From: Rhizobium sp. Root708
GTDB lineage: Bacteria > Pseudomonadota > Alphaproteobacteria > Rhizobiales > Rhizobiaceae
Direction: 5' to 3'
NCBI RefSeq assembly: GCF_001429725.1
Contig: NZ_LMHV01000011.1
Location: 25,118-72,309, forward strand
DNA length: 47,192 bases
Position 1 is the first letter of the stretch; each line of letters begins with the position of its first letter. Positions 1-9,802 of this stretch are shown here, in pieces. The position numbers were made by a program, and so were the translations under genes. The notes under the pieces were generated by a model. It was given only the letters and a program-made list of their open reading frames with translations, searched no databases and was not told the DNA's origin.

Positions 1-744
1 CGACGAGCGGTGGTGATCGCATCGTGGAACGCCACGTAAAAAGCGACCCGGCGAGAAAAGAGCAGCTCAAGCAGCCAACCACATATAGCGAGATCCAGTC
101 GAACCCCTGAAGCGCTGTTCCGTCGATGCCTTGGCGTGTAGGGTTCGTGATGCCACCGCAGCCGCGAGGACTCCCGGTGCCAGGTTGATGAGAAAGAGCC
201 AATGCCACGAATAGGTTTCGGTGAGCCAGCCACCGGCTATCGGCCCAACCGTCGGCGCAAGGACCGCGAGGACGCCGGCAATCGTCGTCGCTAGTGCCTG
301 TCGGTGGCTGGGAAACAGGATGAACACCGCAGAAAAAACAGAAGGGATCAAAGTCCCGCCGGAGAAGCCCTGAAGGACACGCCAGGAGACGAGCTCGCTG
401 AAATTGCCGCTTGCAGCGCAACCAGCCGAGGCGATCACGAAGACAATCAGGGAAGCCACAAACAACCAGCGCATGGTCAAAAAGCGGGTGAGGAAGCCAG
501 TGAGCGGTATGGCGACGACCTCGGCAATCAGGTAGGCGGTCTGGATCCAGCTCATTCGGTCTGGATCGATTTCAAGCGCGGATTGTATTGTCGGAAGCGA
601 CGTCGCCACGACTTGGACGTCGAGGATGGCCATAAACATACCGGCGCACATAGCCACGAACCCGACCCACACCGAAAAAGGAGTGCGGACACCTGGCAAA
701 AGATCAGCGGCGGGCAGCATATCGTAATCCTGAAAGCGCTGCAT
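1..744 (-). pseudogene. DHA2-family MFS drug transporter, N-terminal part, frameshifted and cut by window edge
   Basis: The 225-residue frame from the ATG at 744 is the N-terminal half of an EmrB/QacA-type 14-TM proton-driven efflux pump. It shows the DHA2 opening (MAILDVQVVATSLPTI), the SWIQTAYLIAEVVAIP segment and the motif-C-like stretch LAPTVGPIAGGWL. The start is supported by AGGA a few bases upstream. After about residue 205 the family pattern ends and the frame stops at 67. In the next frame from about position 115 leftwards the typical continuation FDWISLYVVGCL appears and stays open to base 1. I therefore read a one-base frameshift near 110-125. The rest lies outside the window. It could be a pseudogene or a local sequence error; decay of the neighbouring genes favours the former. 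Confidence 0.75.
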
Positions 745-919
745 TCTGGGTCCTGATACGGACGACGAGAACGATCGCGTTGGCTATGGAGAATACCAGC
801 GTAAGGCGGTTGGCCAAGGCATAACGGAAGGACTGCGATTTCGCCGACCACGATGACATAGTTGGGGTGCTGCACAAAGCGATACTGGCACGCCCTCAGA
901 GGAGGCCGTTTCAATCGAT

Positions 920-950
920 CACGATATACTATACTTGCGAAAATAATATA
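920..950 (+). repeat. AT-rich direct repeat, copy A
   Basis: The element begins with cacga, continues with a tatacta-like segment, then ttgcgaaaa-like bases, and ends in aatata. It matches the copy at 1073-1105 over about 31 positions with a few substitutions and small gaps. Duplicated AT-rich blocks just ahead of a gene suggest a repeated regulator site or duplicated promoter, but no function is demonstrated. Confidence 0.5.
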
Positions 951-1072
951 AAGGCGTCGGATAGGGGTTGGAACCGAGCATATCGCTGCTTCAGCCGAAC
1001 TGCGGATAGCCATCTCGTAACACATGGTGGGCAGTGGCTAACGGCCAGGAACGGCCAAAGCTGGTTTATAGA

Positions 1073-1105
1073 CACGACCTATACTAGAGTTGCGAAAACA
1101 ATATA
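1073..1105 (+). repeat. AT-rich direct repeat, copy B, abutting the nucleotidyltransferase start
   Basis: This is the second copy of the 920-950 element, about 153 bp downstream. It shares cacga, tatacta, ttgcgaaaa and aatata. It ends one base before the GTG at 1106, so it occupies the place where a ribosome binding site would be. No Shine-Dalgarno sequence is visible, so either the true start is elsewhere or the message is leaderless. Confidence 0.5.
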
Positions 1106-2166
1106 GTGGCCGCCGTGATCAAGCAGATCGATCTCATGTTCCGGACGATGGTCGCGGAACTTCAGCAACGGTCATTTGATGACGATTGGGCAGAGGACTT
1201 TCCTCCGTCAGGTAGATTCGTGCCGGTCGCTGTCGATGGCCGGCGCTATTGGTATTTCGACCAGCCTAACGGTGGGGGCGGGCAGAAGCGCCGGTATGTC
1301 GGGCCCGCGGATGACCCCTTAATTTCGGAACGGGTCGAAACGTTCAAGGGCGAGAAGTCGGACTATAAGGCCCGCCGCAAGTTCGTTTCCACGCTGACGC
1401 GCGAAGCCGGTTTGATCGCTGCTGATCGCTTTACCGGCGATGTCGTACAAGCGCTTGCAAGGGCCGGTCTGTTCCGGCTGCGTGGTGTTTTTATCGGCAC
1501 TGTCGCTTTTCAATGCTACTCGGCATCCGTCTGCCCTCGGCGGCGATCTTGACGGGTGACGCAGACCTGGCCCAGGATTTCGCGATTTCCGCGGAAGTCG
1601 CTGACTCATTGCCGCCGATCCTTGATCTCCTGAAAGGACTTGATCCCTCGTTCCGGGCCGTGCCTCACATTAGCGGTAGCCTTCGATCTCATGCCTTCCG
1701 AAATCAAATCGGCTACCGGGTCGAATTCATGACGACGAACAGGGGAGCAGAAGAATATTCGGACAAACCCGCCCACATGCCTGCTCTCGGTGGCGCCTCG
1801 GTCGAACCGCTGAGGTTCATGGATTTCCTGATCCGTGATCCCGTTCGTTCGATCCTCCTACATGGCGCGGGTATCTCGGTGGTTATCCCCGATCCCTGCA
1901 GGTATGCAGTGCATAAGCTGATCATAGCCGGTCGCCGCCAAAATGACGCTGGCGGCCAGGCCAAACGGGACAAGGACCTGAGACAGGCAGGAATTCTATT
2001 CGACGCTCTGCTGGTCACCGGCCATGGGCCTTCACTGACCGATACACTGGAGGAGGCGTGGGATCGCGGACCTGCCTGGAAGCTGGCGATTTCAGAGGCC
2101 GCCGAAACCATGCCCAAAGAATATTGGGACGGCGTCAACCGGATGGTCGGCATTCTCGAACGTTGA
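1106..2166 (+). pseudogene. GSU2403-type nucleotidyltransferase-fold protein, frameshifted
   Basis: Two frames together give one protein of about 350 residues resembling the GSU2403-family nucleotidyltransferase-fold proteins. The first frame (1106-1552) has the N-terminal part, with RYWYFDQPNGGG and YVGPADDPLI followed by a basic helical segment. The second frame (from about 1513 to 2166) carries LLGIRLPSAAILTGDADLAQ and the rest, including HGAGISVVIPDPCRYAVHKL. The junction lies within about 1512-1525, where the family pattern VAFQCYSGLLGIRLP is shortened at a ctcgg-containing stretch. A small deletion between short repeats would explain it. The start is uncertain (GTG, no clear ribosome binding site). 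The family is widespread in rhizobia; its substrate is not known to me. Confidence 0.7.
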
Positions 2167-2441
2167 AAATAAGCTCGGTTTGAGAAGGCGTACCACTTGT
2201 TTGGGCAGGGGGGTGAAGTGTCAGGCCTTCTTCTTCTCGTCGCGCCGACGATTTTCCTCTCGCTGCGATTCAATCTCGCGACAGAGGGTATTCTTCCATC
2301 TGAAATTGCAGTCGATGTTCGATTAGGCAATTCATCCGTTGTTAGGATCCCCTCAAGGTAGGCTGGCGTCGCTGAAAAGAACGTCCGCAACCTTGTCTGC
2401 TTCCGGCCCTTAGCTGCCACTGGAACTAGCCCAGCACAGTC

Positions 2442-4839
2442 TCAGTTCAACTGGACCGTCAGCCTGTTGATCGTCCCGGTGAAGGCAAACGGCACCTGGT
2501 AGTCCTTGTCATCGACACCGGTGCGAGTATCAACACCGACGTCGAAGGTCTCGTACCATGGCATAAGAGCTGGGACAGTGTGCGGAATTTTCTGGTTGGT
2601 GACTTCCTTGCCATCCACCTTGAGGATGCCCGTACCGCCGCTGCCCATGTTGTGGCTGTCCGATGCGAAGTCGAACTCGATGGTATGCTTGCCGGGCGGC
2701 AGCGTGTCGGAGCCTTCCCACCGGAAGCGTTCGATGTCCACGAAGTTATAGAGAAACACCGGCTTTTGCTTCAGGACGTATAGGCCGAAGCCGCCAAAGC
2801 GACCGCCCGTCGTCGCCAGCATGCCGTCGGCGCCGGCCGCCGGAATCTCGATCTCAGCGGTGATCGTGTAGGACCTGTTCAGGATGTTCGGGGCGTTTCC
2901 GCCAGGCACGCCTGAGACGACGCCTGAATAGGTGAACAGCTTCCGTCCGGCGGTCGCGCTCGGTCGCGGGGTCATGAGCCGCTCCAGGATCGAGTTGTCG
3001 AGCGGGAACACGTTGTATTTCGCGGCCTCGAGCAGAAACAATTCCTGCAGCTGATGCAGCTTGTCAGGATTGCTCTGCGCGAGGTCGTTGGCCTGCGAAT
3101 AGTCCTCGTTGAGATTATAGAGTTCCCATTCGTAGCCATTGACCACTTCCGGCATCGGCGCAGTGCCCATCAGCCAGGGCGCTGCCGGCGGCGTGGTACA
3201 GGCGTACCAGCCGTCGTTGTAGATGCCCTGGTTTCCGAACATTTCGAAGTACTGCGTGCGGCGTGTCGAAGGCGCGTCGGCGTTGGCCTTTTCCCACGTG
3301 TAGGCCATGCTGACGCCTTCGATCGGCTTTTGCGCCACACCGTTGACCATGGCTGGTGCCGGGATCCCGGTCGCATCGAGGATCGTCGGCAGGATGTCGA
3401 TGATGTGCTGGAACTGGCTGCGAATTCCGCCTGCGTCCTTGATGCGGGCGGGCCACGCCATCGCCATGCCTTGCCGCGTGCCGCCGAAATGCGAGGCCAC
3501 CTGCTTGGTCCATTTGAACGGCGTGTCAAAGGCCCATGACCATGCTACCGACATGTGCGGGTAAGTCTGGTCGGTACCCCAGGCATCGTAGAATTTCAAC
3601 TGATCGGCGACGGGGATCTGCAGGCCTTCGATGGTGATCACCTCGCTCGGAGTGCCTAGCGTGCTCCCTTCCGCGCTCGTGCCATTGTCACCCTCGATAT
3701 AGATGACGAGCGTGTTGTCCAGCTTGCCGATGTCATCTACTGCCTGAACCACGCGTCCGATCTCATTGTCGGAATAGGCGACGTAAGCTGCGAACACTTC
3801 GGCCTGGCGGGCAAACAGCTTCTTGCTGTCAGCGTCGAGCGCGTCCCATTTCGGCAAATATCGGGCCAGGGGGTGAGTTGCGTATTTTGCGGAACGACCC
3901 CTAGGCGCTTCTGGTTCGCGAAGATCTGGTCGCGCATGGCATTCCAGCCCATGTCGAACTTGCCCTTGAACTTCTCGATCCACTCTGGCGTCGGATGGTG
4001 CGGCGCATGTGTGGCGCCGGGTACATAGTAGACGAAGAAGGGCTTGTCAGGCGCAGCCGCGTTCAACTGCTTGATGTAGTTGATGGCGTTGTCGGCCTCG
4101 TCGGTAATCAGATTGTATCCGGGCTTTCCGACCCAAGGAAAAATCTGCGTGTGATCCTGAAAGAGGTAGGGCTGCCACTGGTTGCTGTCGCCGCCCATGA
4201 AGCCATAAAAGTAGTCAAAGCCCATGCCCGACGGCCATTGGTCGAAGGGACCGGCGCTGCTGTACTGGAACGATGGCGTGTTGTGGTTCTTGCCGAACCA
4301 TGATGTGGAATAGCCGTTCTGCTTCAGAATGTTGCCGATCGTTGCGTTGTCTACGCCCAGAACGGAATCGTATCCGGGATAGCCGGTCGCCTGCTCGGAA
4401 ATCACGCCAAAACCGGTCGAATGATGGTTGCGCCCCGTGATTAGCGCCGCCCGCGTAGGCGAACAGAGCGCCGTCGAGTGGAACTGCGTGTAGCGGAGGC
4501 CCGTCTGCGCCACCCGATCGAGCGCCGGAGTCGGGATAACGCCTCCGAATGTGCCGGCCACCCCATAACCGGCATCGTCTGTCATGATCAAAAGGATATT
4601 GGGGGCGCCCTTGGGTGGTACGACCTGCGGCGGCCAATACGGTTTTGAGTCCTTGGCGCTCAACCCGATTTCACCGCCGAACGGCGTCGGCGGATTGGGA
4701 AGGTATCGCCCGTCAAGGGTCGTCGTCGCGTCCGGTGCACACCCGGTGCCCCGGTGATTTCCTGGGTGCTCACAGTCCAGGCTGAACACGTCAGGGTTGC
4801 CGCAGCGACCTGCGTCAAAAATCCCAATTTCATTCGCAT
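2442..4839 (-). pseudogene. Arylsulfatase-type sulfatase split over three frames
   Basis: This is a type I sulfatase of the alkaline-phosphatase superfamily, which hydrolyses sulfate esters outside the cytoplasm. The coding potential runs through three frames. The signal peptide starts at the ATG at 4839, with GGGAGG upstream at proper spacing, and reads MRMKLGFLTQVAAATLTCSA. The catalytic domain follows in a second frame, with the metal-binding LLIMTDDAGYG and the formylglycine signature CSPTRAALITGR. The C-terminal half (from about 3860 to 2442) is in a third frame, with GDNGTSAEG and FGGTRQGMAMAWP. The breaks lie near 4735-4745 and 3858-3861. Restoring one base at the second gives the expected TPWPDYLPKWD. 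No formylglycine-generating enzyme gene is adjacent. The total of about 800 codons is normal for the family. Confidence 0.85.
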
Positions 4840-5236
4840 GGTACCCTCCCGGTCGCTACCATCAGATTGAAACGGTCACATCAGCATTGAGGGGAACTCG
4901 AGTTGAACGAGTACATCAGAAGAGTTTGGAGCCTAAACCCAACTAACTACACGAAGGTCAAACAGACTTAGCAACAACCAATACGGGCCGGAGGAACATC
5001 CTCTGCCTCTGTTCATATTAGCATACGCTTGACGACACGGCCAATTAACTCATAGAATAGAAGCTTTGGTTGCAACGACCGCGCGAGAGCGTCTGGGCGA
5101 GTCTCAACGTCGTAAAAATACAGGATCAGCACGGCGCGATGACGGGCCGTTCGAATGTCCGTTCTTGGCGCAATCCTGCCGTAGCCAGATGCGGACCTTT
5201 ACACCATCAGCGGTCACAATGAGTTCCCAGCGCTTC
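4840..5236. other. Intergenic region without a recognisable gene
   Basis: It holds the upstream region of the sulfatase, whose ribosome binding site is at 4846-4851. A minus-strand frame beginning inside the end of the next small gene and running to about 5100 reads plausibly (KRWELIVTADGVKVRIW) but has no start codon of its own. It may be a remnant or a frameshifted tail of the 5237-5545 gene. I recognise nothing else. Confidence 0.4.
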
Positions 5237-5545
5237 TCACCTCGACACGCCGTTAATCAGGATCAGAAGCGCAAGCGATGCTACACAAAGTGCCACAGTC
5301 CCAAACATCGCCAATCGAAGCCGTCTAAATCGAGTTTCAAGAAAAAAGGCATTGAACCGATTGGACTGCCGCGCCTTTCGCTCCCACCGAGAGAGACTTT
5401 CCTCGCCGGGAAGCACAACTAACGACTCCGTACGCCAGAGGACGACCGCAATGGTGATGATCCCGCTCAACACGCCGAGCGAAATGATTGCCATCAATAT
5501 GCGTAAGGCAATTTGGACAACTAAACTGTGTTCTTCGCCGGTCAT
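5237..5545 (-). CDS. Small two-TM membrane protein, unknown function
   Basis: This encodes 102 residues with two hydrophobic helices, at about residues 14-37 and 79-99, separated by a polar, basic loop (LSRWERKARQSNRFNAFF). It is probably a small inner-membrane protein. The ATG at 5545 is preceded by a G-rich stretch that can serve as a ribosome binding site. I do not recognise a family. Beyond its stop, an overlapping frame continues with protein-like sequence, so the gene may once have been longer. Neighbours are a broken sulfatase and a broken dehydrogenase, so there is no functional hint from context. Confidence 0.55.
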   Translation of the reverse strand: MTGEEHSLVVQIALRILMAIISLGVLSGIITIAVVLWRTESLVVLPGEESLSRWERKARQSNRFNAFFLETRFRRLRLAMFGTVALCVASLALLILINGVSR

Positions 5546-5687
5546 AGCCTATTCACCCCCCCACGGATGACAGGTCAAAAATACCCCTTTTAGGTTAATT
5601 TCATGCAACCGAACGAAAGGCCGCTTGTGGCGCAAAGCAGTCGATTGTCGATGTCGCTATCGGCCCTCAGTGGAACACTGACATATC

Positions 5688-5885
5688 TCAGAAGTCGGCA
5701 GAGACCGACACGTTCCGCCACAAATTGATGATGGCTGCGTCTGACGCGTGCTTCGCCTCGATCGCGGCAACCGTGTCGCTTGGGAACGGAATGCGGACAG
5801 GTGGCTGATCGACGTCGGCGAAGGCGACAACCTGCCGAGCGAACTTCTCCGGATGATGCCGCACTTCGGGGGTTAGCAGCGCCAG
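5688..5885 (-). pseudogene. C-terminal remnant of a short-chain dehydrogenase/reductase
   Basis: The minus frame reads HHPEKFARQVVAFADVDQPP, then VRIPFPSDTVAAIEAKHA, ending NLWRNVSVSADF and stop. That is the pattern of the last 60 residues of classical SDR oxidoreductases, where a proline-rich segment is followed by a GSDAV..IEAKLA-like helix and a W.VSxSTDF-like end. No Rossmann motif, catalytic YxxxK or start is found upstream, so only the tail survives. The call rests on family resemblance alone. Confidence 0.45.
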
Positions 5886-6284
5886 TCCTCGAGCCTGCCG
5901 AAACCACACGGGATATCACTAATCCGACTTCGGAGGCGGGGGGACTTGTAGCCAACCTGCCCAGCAACGCGCGGCTTTGTGGGGGCGACACCTAGGTGCA
6001 ATAGCCATTTTGCCGGGATTTCGCGATCCTTTGCCGACGCGCAGCGATGCCTGCAGACGACCTGACTTCTGCAGGCTGCACACAACTCGGCAGTAAATGG
6101 ATCCAGTTTGTCCGTTTTTGCATGTTGTTGCAAATATCGGACGCCCCGGCCGAGACTATATTGTTGTGTCGGTGGTCGAAACATGGGCGCGGGAAGCTGC
6201 CAGTGTCAGCGACGTGCATGGCAGCGGGTGGGTGCACCGGAAACGCAGATGAGCAAATTCCGATTAGTGGGAAGGGGTGCCAAG
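5886..6284. other. Upstream region of the sucA-like gene
   Basis: No gene is seen. It contains an inverted repeat with arms TTTGCA and TGCAAA at 6117-6134 (listed separately), about 150 bp ahead of the E1o start. The open frame that enters the gene from 6108 lacks family sequence before 6285. Confidence 0.5.
6117..6134. promoter_or_regulatory. Putative LacI-type operator upstream of sucA-like gene
   Basis: A perfect 6-bp inverted repeat, TTTGCA-N6-TGCAAA. The arms and the 6-bp spacing are identical to the site at 40340-40357 between the LacI-family regulator and the afuA-like gene. Binding by that regulator, or by another LacI-family protein of the cell, is an inference. Confidence 0.45.
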
Positions 6285-9233
6285 ATGAATAGCGCGCGCG
6301 ATCCGCAATTGCCTGCCGGTATGTTTGCGCAGATGTCGTTCCTTGATATCGGGAACGCGGCCTATGTCGAAAATTTGCAATCACGGTATCTGGAAGACCC
6401 GAACTCGGTCGCGCCGGAATGGCAAGATTTCTTTGGCTCGTTGGGAGACGAGGCAGCCGACATAAGAAGGACCGTCAGTGGTGCTTCGTGGAAGTCGGCC
6501 AGCTGGCCAATTCCTCTCAATGGCGATCTCATCTCTGCGCTTGATGGCAATTGGGCCAGAGAGCCCGACCGGAAAACAGCGGACGTAACGCAGCCCGTCG
6601 ACGGTCGCGATCAATTTGCAACTGACCGGGATACGGCGCGGGCATTGGCGCTCATTCGCGCCTATCGAATGCGGGGACACAGGGAAGCAAATCTGGACCC
6701 CTTGGGTCTCGCTGTCTCGGAGGGGCGCGAGGAACTAATGCCCTCCTCCTACGGTTTCGGTGAAGCCGATCTCGATCGGACGATTTTCGTGGATGGCGCG
6801 TTCGGGGTCGAGTTTGCCACAATGCGTGAGATGATCGGTCGGCTGCGCGGTAGCTATTGCGGGACTGTCGGATACGAATACATGCATATTTCTGACCGTG
6901 CCCAGAGGATTTGGATTCAAGAGCGCGTCGAAGCAACCGGCGTGTCCACGACAACACCCGATCATCAGCGGCGGATCTTGCAGCGACTGGTCGAGGCGAC
7001 GGGTTTTGAGCGTTATCTCAACAAGAAGTTTGTCGGTACGACGCGTTTCGGCATAGACGGCGGCGAAACGACGATCGTCGCCCTCGAGGAAATGCTTGAG
7101 CGAGGAGCCGAACTCGGCGTGTCCGAGGTTGTCCTTGGTATGGCGCATCGCGGACGCTTGAATGTTCTTGGTCAGGTCATCCGGAAACCTCACCGGGCGA
7201 TCTTCAGCGAATTCAAGGGAGGATCGTCTTTTCCGGACGAAGTCGAGGGTTCAGGTGATGTGAAATATCATCTTGGAACGTCATCGGACCGGGAGATAGG
7301 CGGCAGGAAGGTCCACTTGTCCCTGATCGCAAATCCATCGCACCTCGAGATCATCGATCCCGTCGTATTGGGAAAGGTAAGAGCCAAACAGGAACAGCGG
7401 CGTGACACGGTCAACCGCTCTACCGTCCTGCCACTTCTGATCCACGGCGACGCCGCATTCGCCGGACAGGGGTTCGTCGCAGAAAGTCTTGGTCTCTCCG
7501 GTCTCAAGGGATACCGGACAGGTGGCTCGGTCCATTTGATAATCAACAACCAAGTCGGCTTTACCACCGATCCGAGCTATTCGAGATCCTCACCCTATCC
7601 ATCCGATGTCGCGAAAATGGTGGAGGCGCCGATCTTTCATGTAAATGGCGACGATCCAGAGGCGGTCGCACGCGTTGCCAGACTTGCGATCGAGTATCGG
7701 CAGACATTTCATAAGCCGGTCGTGATCGACCTGATCTGCTCCCGCCTTTTTGGCCACAACGAGGGTGACGAGCCGTCGTTCACGCAGCCGGAGATGTACA
7801 AGGAAATCCGCAAGCATAAGTCGACGCTGGACATTTATACCGAGCAACTGGTGTCGAACGGCGTCGTGGACGGACGGGAAGCAGAGGACGCCGGCAAGAG
7901 GTGGGCCGAGCATCTCGATATAGAGTTTGAGGCGTCGAAGTCATACAAGCCGAGCAAGGGCGATTGGCTTGATGGAAAATGGGCAGGTCTCGGGGCCGGC
8001 AATGCCGACCCCGAGGATGAAAATGACGGCGCTACGGGCGTTGATCTCGAGAAGCTGCGAGCCATCGGCCGCAGCATAACGACCCTTCCAGATGGTTTCC
8101 GTGCGCATTCCACGGTCGTTCGTTTCCTCGACGCACGGCGGAGTGCAGTCGATGCCGGTACCGGCATCGACTGGGCGACGTCGGAGGCACTGGCTTTCGG
8201 ATCCCTCGCTACCGAGGGTCATCCGGTCCGCCTTTCCGGCCAGGACAGCGAACGCGGGACGTTCTCGCAACGTCATTCGGTGATCATCGATCAAGAAACC
8301 GGTACGCGCCACTCGCCTCTCGGCTCCATCAGTCCGGATCAGGCACCGTGCGAGACATTCAACTCGATGCTGTCAGAACAGGGCGTTCTTGGCTTCGAAT
8401 ACGGATACTCGCTGGCCGAGCCGAGCACGTTGGTCCTCTGGGAGGCACAGTTCGGTGACTTTGCCAATGGCGCCCAGGTTCTGTTCGACCAGTTCCTGTC
8501 CTCCGCGCAGCGCAAATGGTTGCGGATGTCGGGATTAGTCTGCCTGCTTCCCCACGGATACGACGGACAGGGCCCCGAACACTCCTCGGCGCGGCTGGAG
8601 CGATATCTGCAGAGTTCGGCTGAAGGCAATTGGCAGGTTGCGAACTGCTCGACTCCTGCAAACTACTTTCACATTCTGAGAAGGCAGTTGGCCCGCAATT
8701 TCCGCAAGCCTCTGATACTGATGACGCCCAAAAGTCTGCTGCGGCACAAGCGATGCAGATCGGATCTTGCCGAGCTTGCCGGCGCTACGCGGTTTCAGCG
8801 CATTCTCCGCGACGATGGCGAGAAAGGCGACAGCAGCAAGGCGAAGCTCGTTGACGACCGCAGCATCCGGCGTGTGCTGCTATGTTCCGGCAAGGTCTAC
8901 TACGATCTTGTCGAGGAACGAGAACGGCGCGGTATCGACGACGTCTATTTGCTCCGTGTCGAGCAGCTTTATCCGTTTCCTGTCAAGGCGCTTGCAACGG
9001 AACTCGGTCGCTTCCCGGCGGCAAGTATTTCGTGGTGCCAGGAGGAGCCAAAGAATATGGGCGCCTGGTCGTTCGTCGAACCCTACCTCGAATGGGCCGC
9101 GACCCAGGCTCGCGGGACGGTCGGGCGTGCGAGCTACATCGGCCGACCTGCCTCCGCCTCGACCGCGACGGGCCAGATGTCGCGACATGTCGCGGAGGTG
9201 GCAATGTTCATGAATGCGGCGTTTGCAGCATAG
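6285..9233 (+). CDS. sucA: 2-oxoglutarate dehydrogenase E1 component (thiamine-dependent), orphan copy
   Basis: E1o decarboxylates 2-oxoglutarate with thiamine diphosphate and passes the succinyl group to the lipoyl E2 in the cytoplasmic TCA-cycle complex. The 982-residue product has the E1 N-terminal helix (AAYVENLQSRYLEDP.., about residues 25-45), MAHRGRLNVLGQV near 286, and the thiamine/Mg region GDAAFAGQG near 387 followed by INNQVGFTT. HNEGDEPSFTQPEMY lies near 490 and a complete transketolase-like C-terminal half follows. The start at 6285 is chosen for the purine-rich GAAGGGG eight bases upstream; the ATG at 6249 is possible. Length is normal for the family. No sucB, lpd or sucCD lies nearby, unlike the usual sucABlpd order, so it may be a secondary paralogue using E2/E3 made elsewhere. 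A LacI-like operator is present upstream. Confidence 0.9.
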   Translation: MNSARDPQLPAGMFAQMSFLDIGNAAYVENLQSRYLEDPNSVAPEWQDFFGSLGDEAADIRRTVSGASWKSASWPIPLNGDLISALDGNWAREPDRKTADVTQPVDGRDQFATDRDTARALALIRAYRMRGHREANLDPLGLAVSEGREELMPSSYGFGEADLDRTIFVDGAFGVEFATMREMIGRLRGSYCGTVGYEYMHISDRAQRIWIQERVEATGVSTTTPDHQRRILQRLVEATGFERYLNKKFVGTTRFGIDGGETTIVALEEMLERGAELGVSEVVLGMAHRGRLNVLGQVIRKPHRAIFSEFKGGSSFPDEVEGSGDVKYHLGTSSDREIGGRKVHLSLIANPSHLEIIDPVVLGKVRAKQEQRRDTVNRSTVLPLLIHGDAAFAGQGFVAESLGLSGLKGYRTGGSVHLIINNQVGFTTDPSYSRSSPYPSDVAKMVEAPIFHVNGDDPEAVARVARLAIEYRQTFHKPVVIDLICSRLFGHNEGDEPSFTQPEMYKEIRKHKSTLDIYTEQLVSNGVVDGREAEDAGKRWAEHLDIEFEASKSYKPSKGDWLDGKWAGLGAGNADPEDENDGATGVDLEKLRAIGRSITTLPDGFRAHSTVVRFLDARRSAVDAGTGIDWATSEALAFGSLATEGHPVRLSGQDSERGTFSQRHSVIIDQETGTRHSPLGSISPDQAPCETFNSMLSEQGVLGFEYGYSLAEPSTLVLWEAQFGDFANGAQVLFDQFLSSAQRKWLRMSGLVCLLPHGYDGQGPEHSSARLERYLQSSAEGNWQVANCSTPANYFHILRRQLARNFRKPLILMTPKSLLRHKRCRSDLAELAGATRFQRILRDDGEKGDSSKAKLVDDRSIRRVLLCSGKVYYDLVEERERRGIDDVYLLRVEQLYPFPVKALATELGRFPAASISWCQEEPKNMGAWSFVEPYLEWAATQARGTVGRASYIGRPASASTATGQMSRHVAEVAMFMNAAFAA

Positions 9234-9508
9234 CCTTGAAGCAATCGCACGTCGAAGCGCCCGGCGTTTCGGGAAATGAGGCGTCGTTCGAGAGTGTCGT
9301 CGGCATGCCGTGCAATTCGCAGGCTCTACGCCCAAGCCCGATCGAGTCGAACTCGCGGCGGTCGCGGAGTCGCCTCATGTAGATATTCAAGTTTGTCCGA
9401 TCGACGGGTTGGGAGCCTGTCGACGCTCGGCCGGTCGAGGCCGCCGCCATCCTCGAGGCCTCCCGGCGGAGCAACAACGTAAAGCGCGGCGACAGCCGAG
9501 GAAAATAC

Positions 9509-9802
9509 ATGGAAACGATGAAAGTGATGAAGGCGTTGGCGCACCCGGCTCGAATGGAAATCCTCGGCTGGTTGAAGGATCCGGAGACGCACTTCGGACT
9601 TCAGGAATATCCCGTCGCTATGGGCGTCTCGGCAAACCAGTTTCAGCGAAGCGGCTTGGCCCAGTCAACCGTCTCGGCTCATCTTGCGGCACTCACCGCT
9701 GCCGGCCTCCTGAGCAGCAGGCGGGTTGGCCAATGGATCTTCTACAAGCGCAACGAGGAGGCCATCGTAGCATTCTTGAAACAACTGACATTCGACCTTT
9801 AG
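9509..9802 (+). CDS. ArsR-type HTH transcriptional regulator
   Basis: A 97-residue winged-helix protein of the ArsR/SmtB type. It begins with KVMKALAHPARMEILGWL, then has the recognition helix region SGLAQSTVSAHLAALTAAGL and the beta-wing LLSSRRVGQWIFYKRNEE. The start at 9509 has GAGGAAA upstream at good spacing. I see no metal-binding CxC motif, so it is probably not a metal sensor. An insert between helices (DPETHFGLQEYPVAMGVSAN) is longer than in minimal ArsR proteins. It stands alone between the sucA-like gene and the convergent glxA-type gene, so its target is not evident. Confidence 0.8.
   Translation: METMKVMKALAHPARMEILGWLKDPETHFGLQEYPVAMGVSANQFQRSGLAQSTVSAHLAALTAAGLLSSRRVGQWIFYKRNEEAIVAFLKQLTFDL

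Larger units (their letters stand above)
745..1105. other. Intergenic stretch with an AT-rich repeat
   Basis: I see no convincing gene here; the open frames lack family pattern. The stretch contains two imperfect copies of an AT-rich element described separately (920-950 and 1073-1105). The second copy ends directly at the GTG of the next gene. Confidence 0.5.

Noticed and set aside
552..1025. Minus-strand open frame of 157 codons overlapping the MFS start
   Set aside because: Its last part is the MFS gene read in another frame, and the rest has no family pattern.
3850..3870. Programmed frameshifting in the sulfatase
   Set aside because: No slippery heptamer or downstream structure is evident, and a second break lies in the same gene; mutation is simpler.
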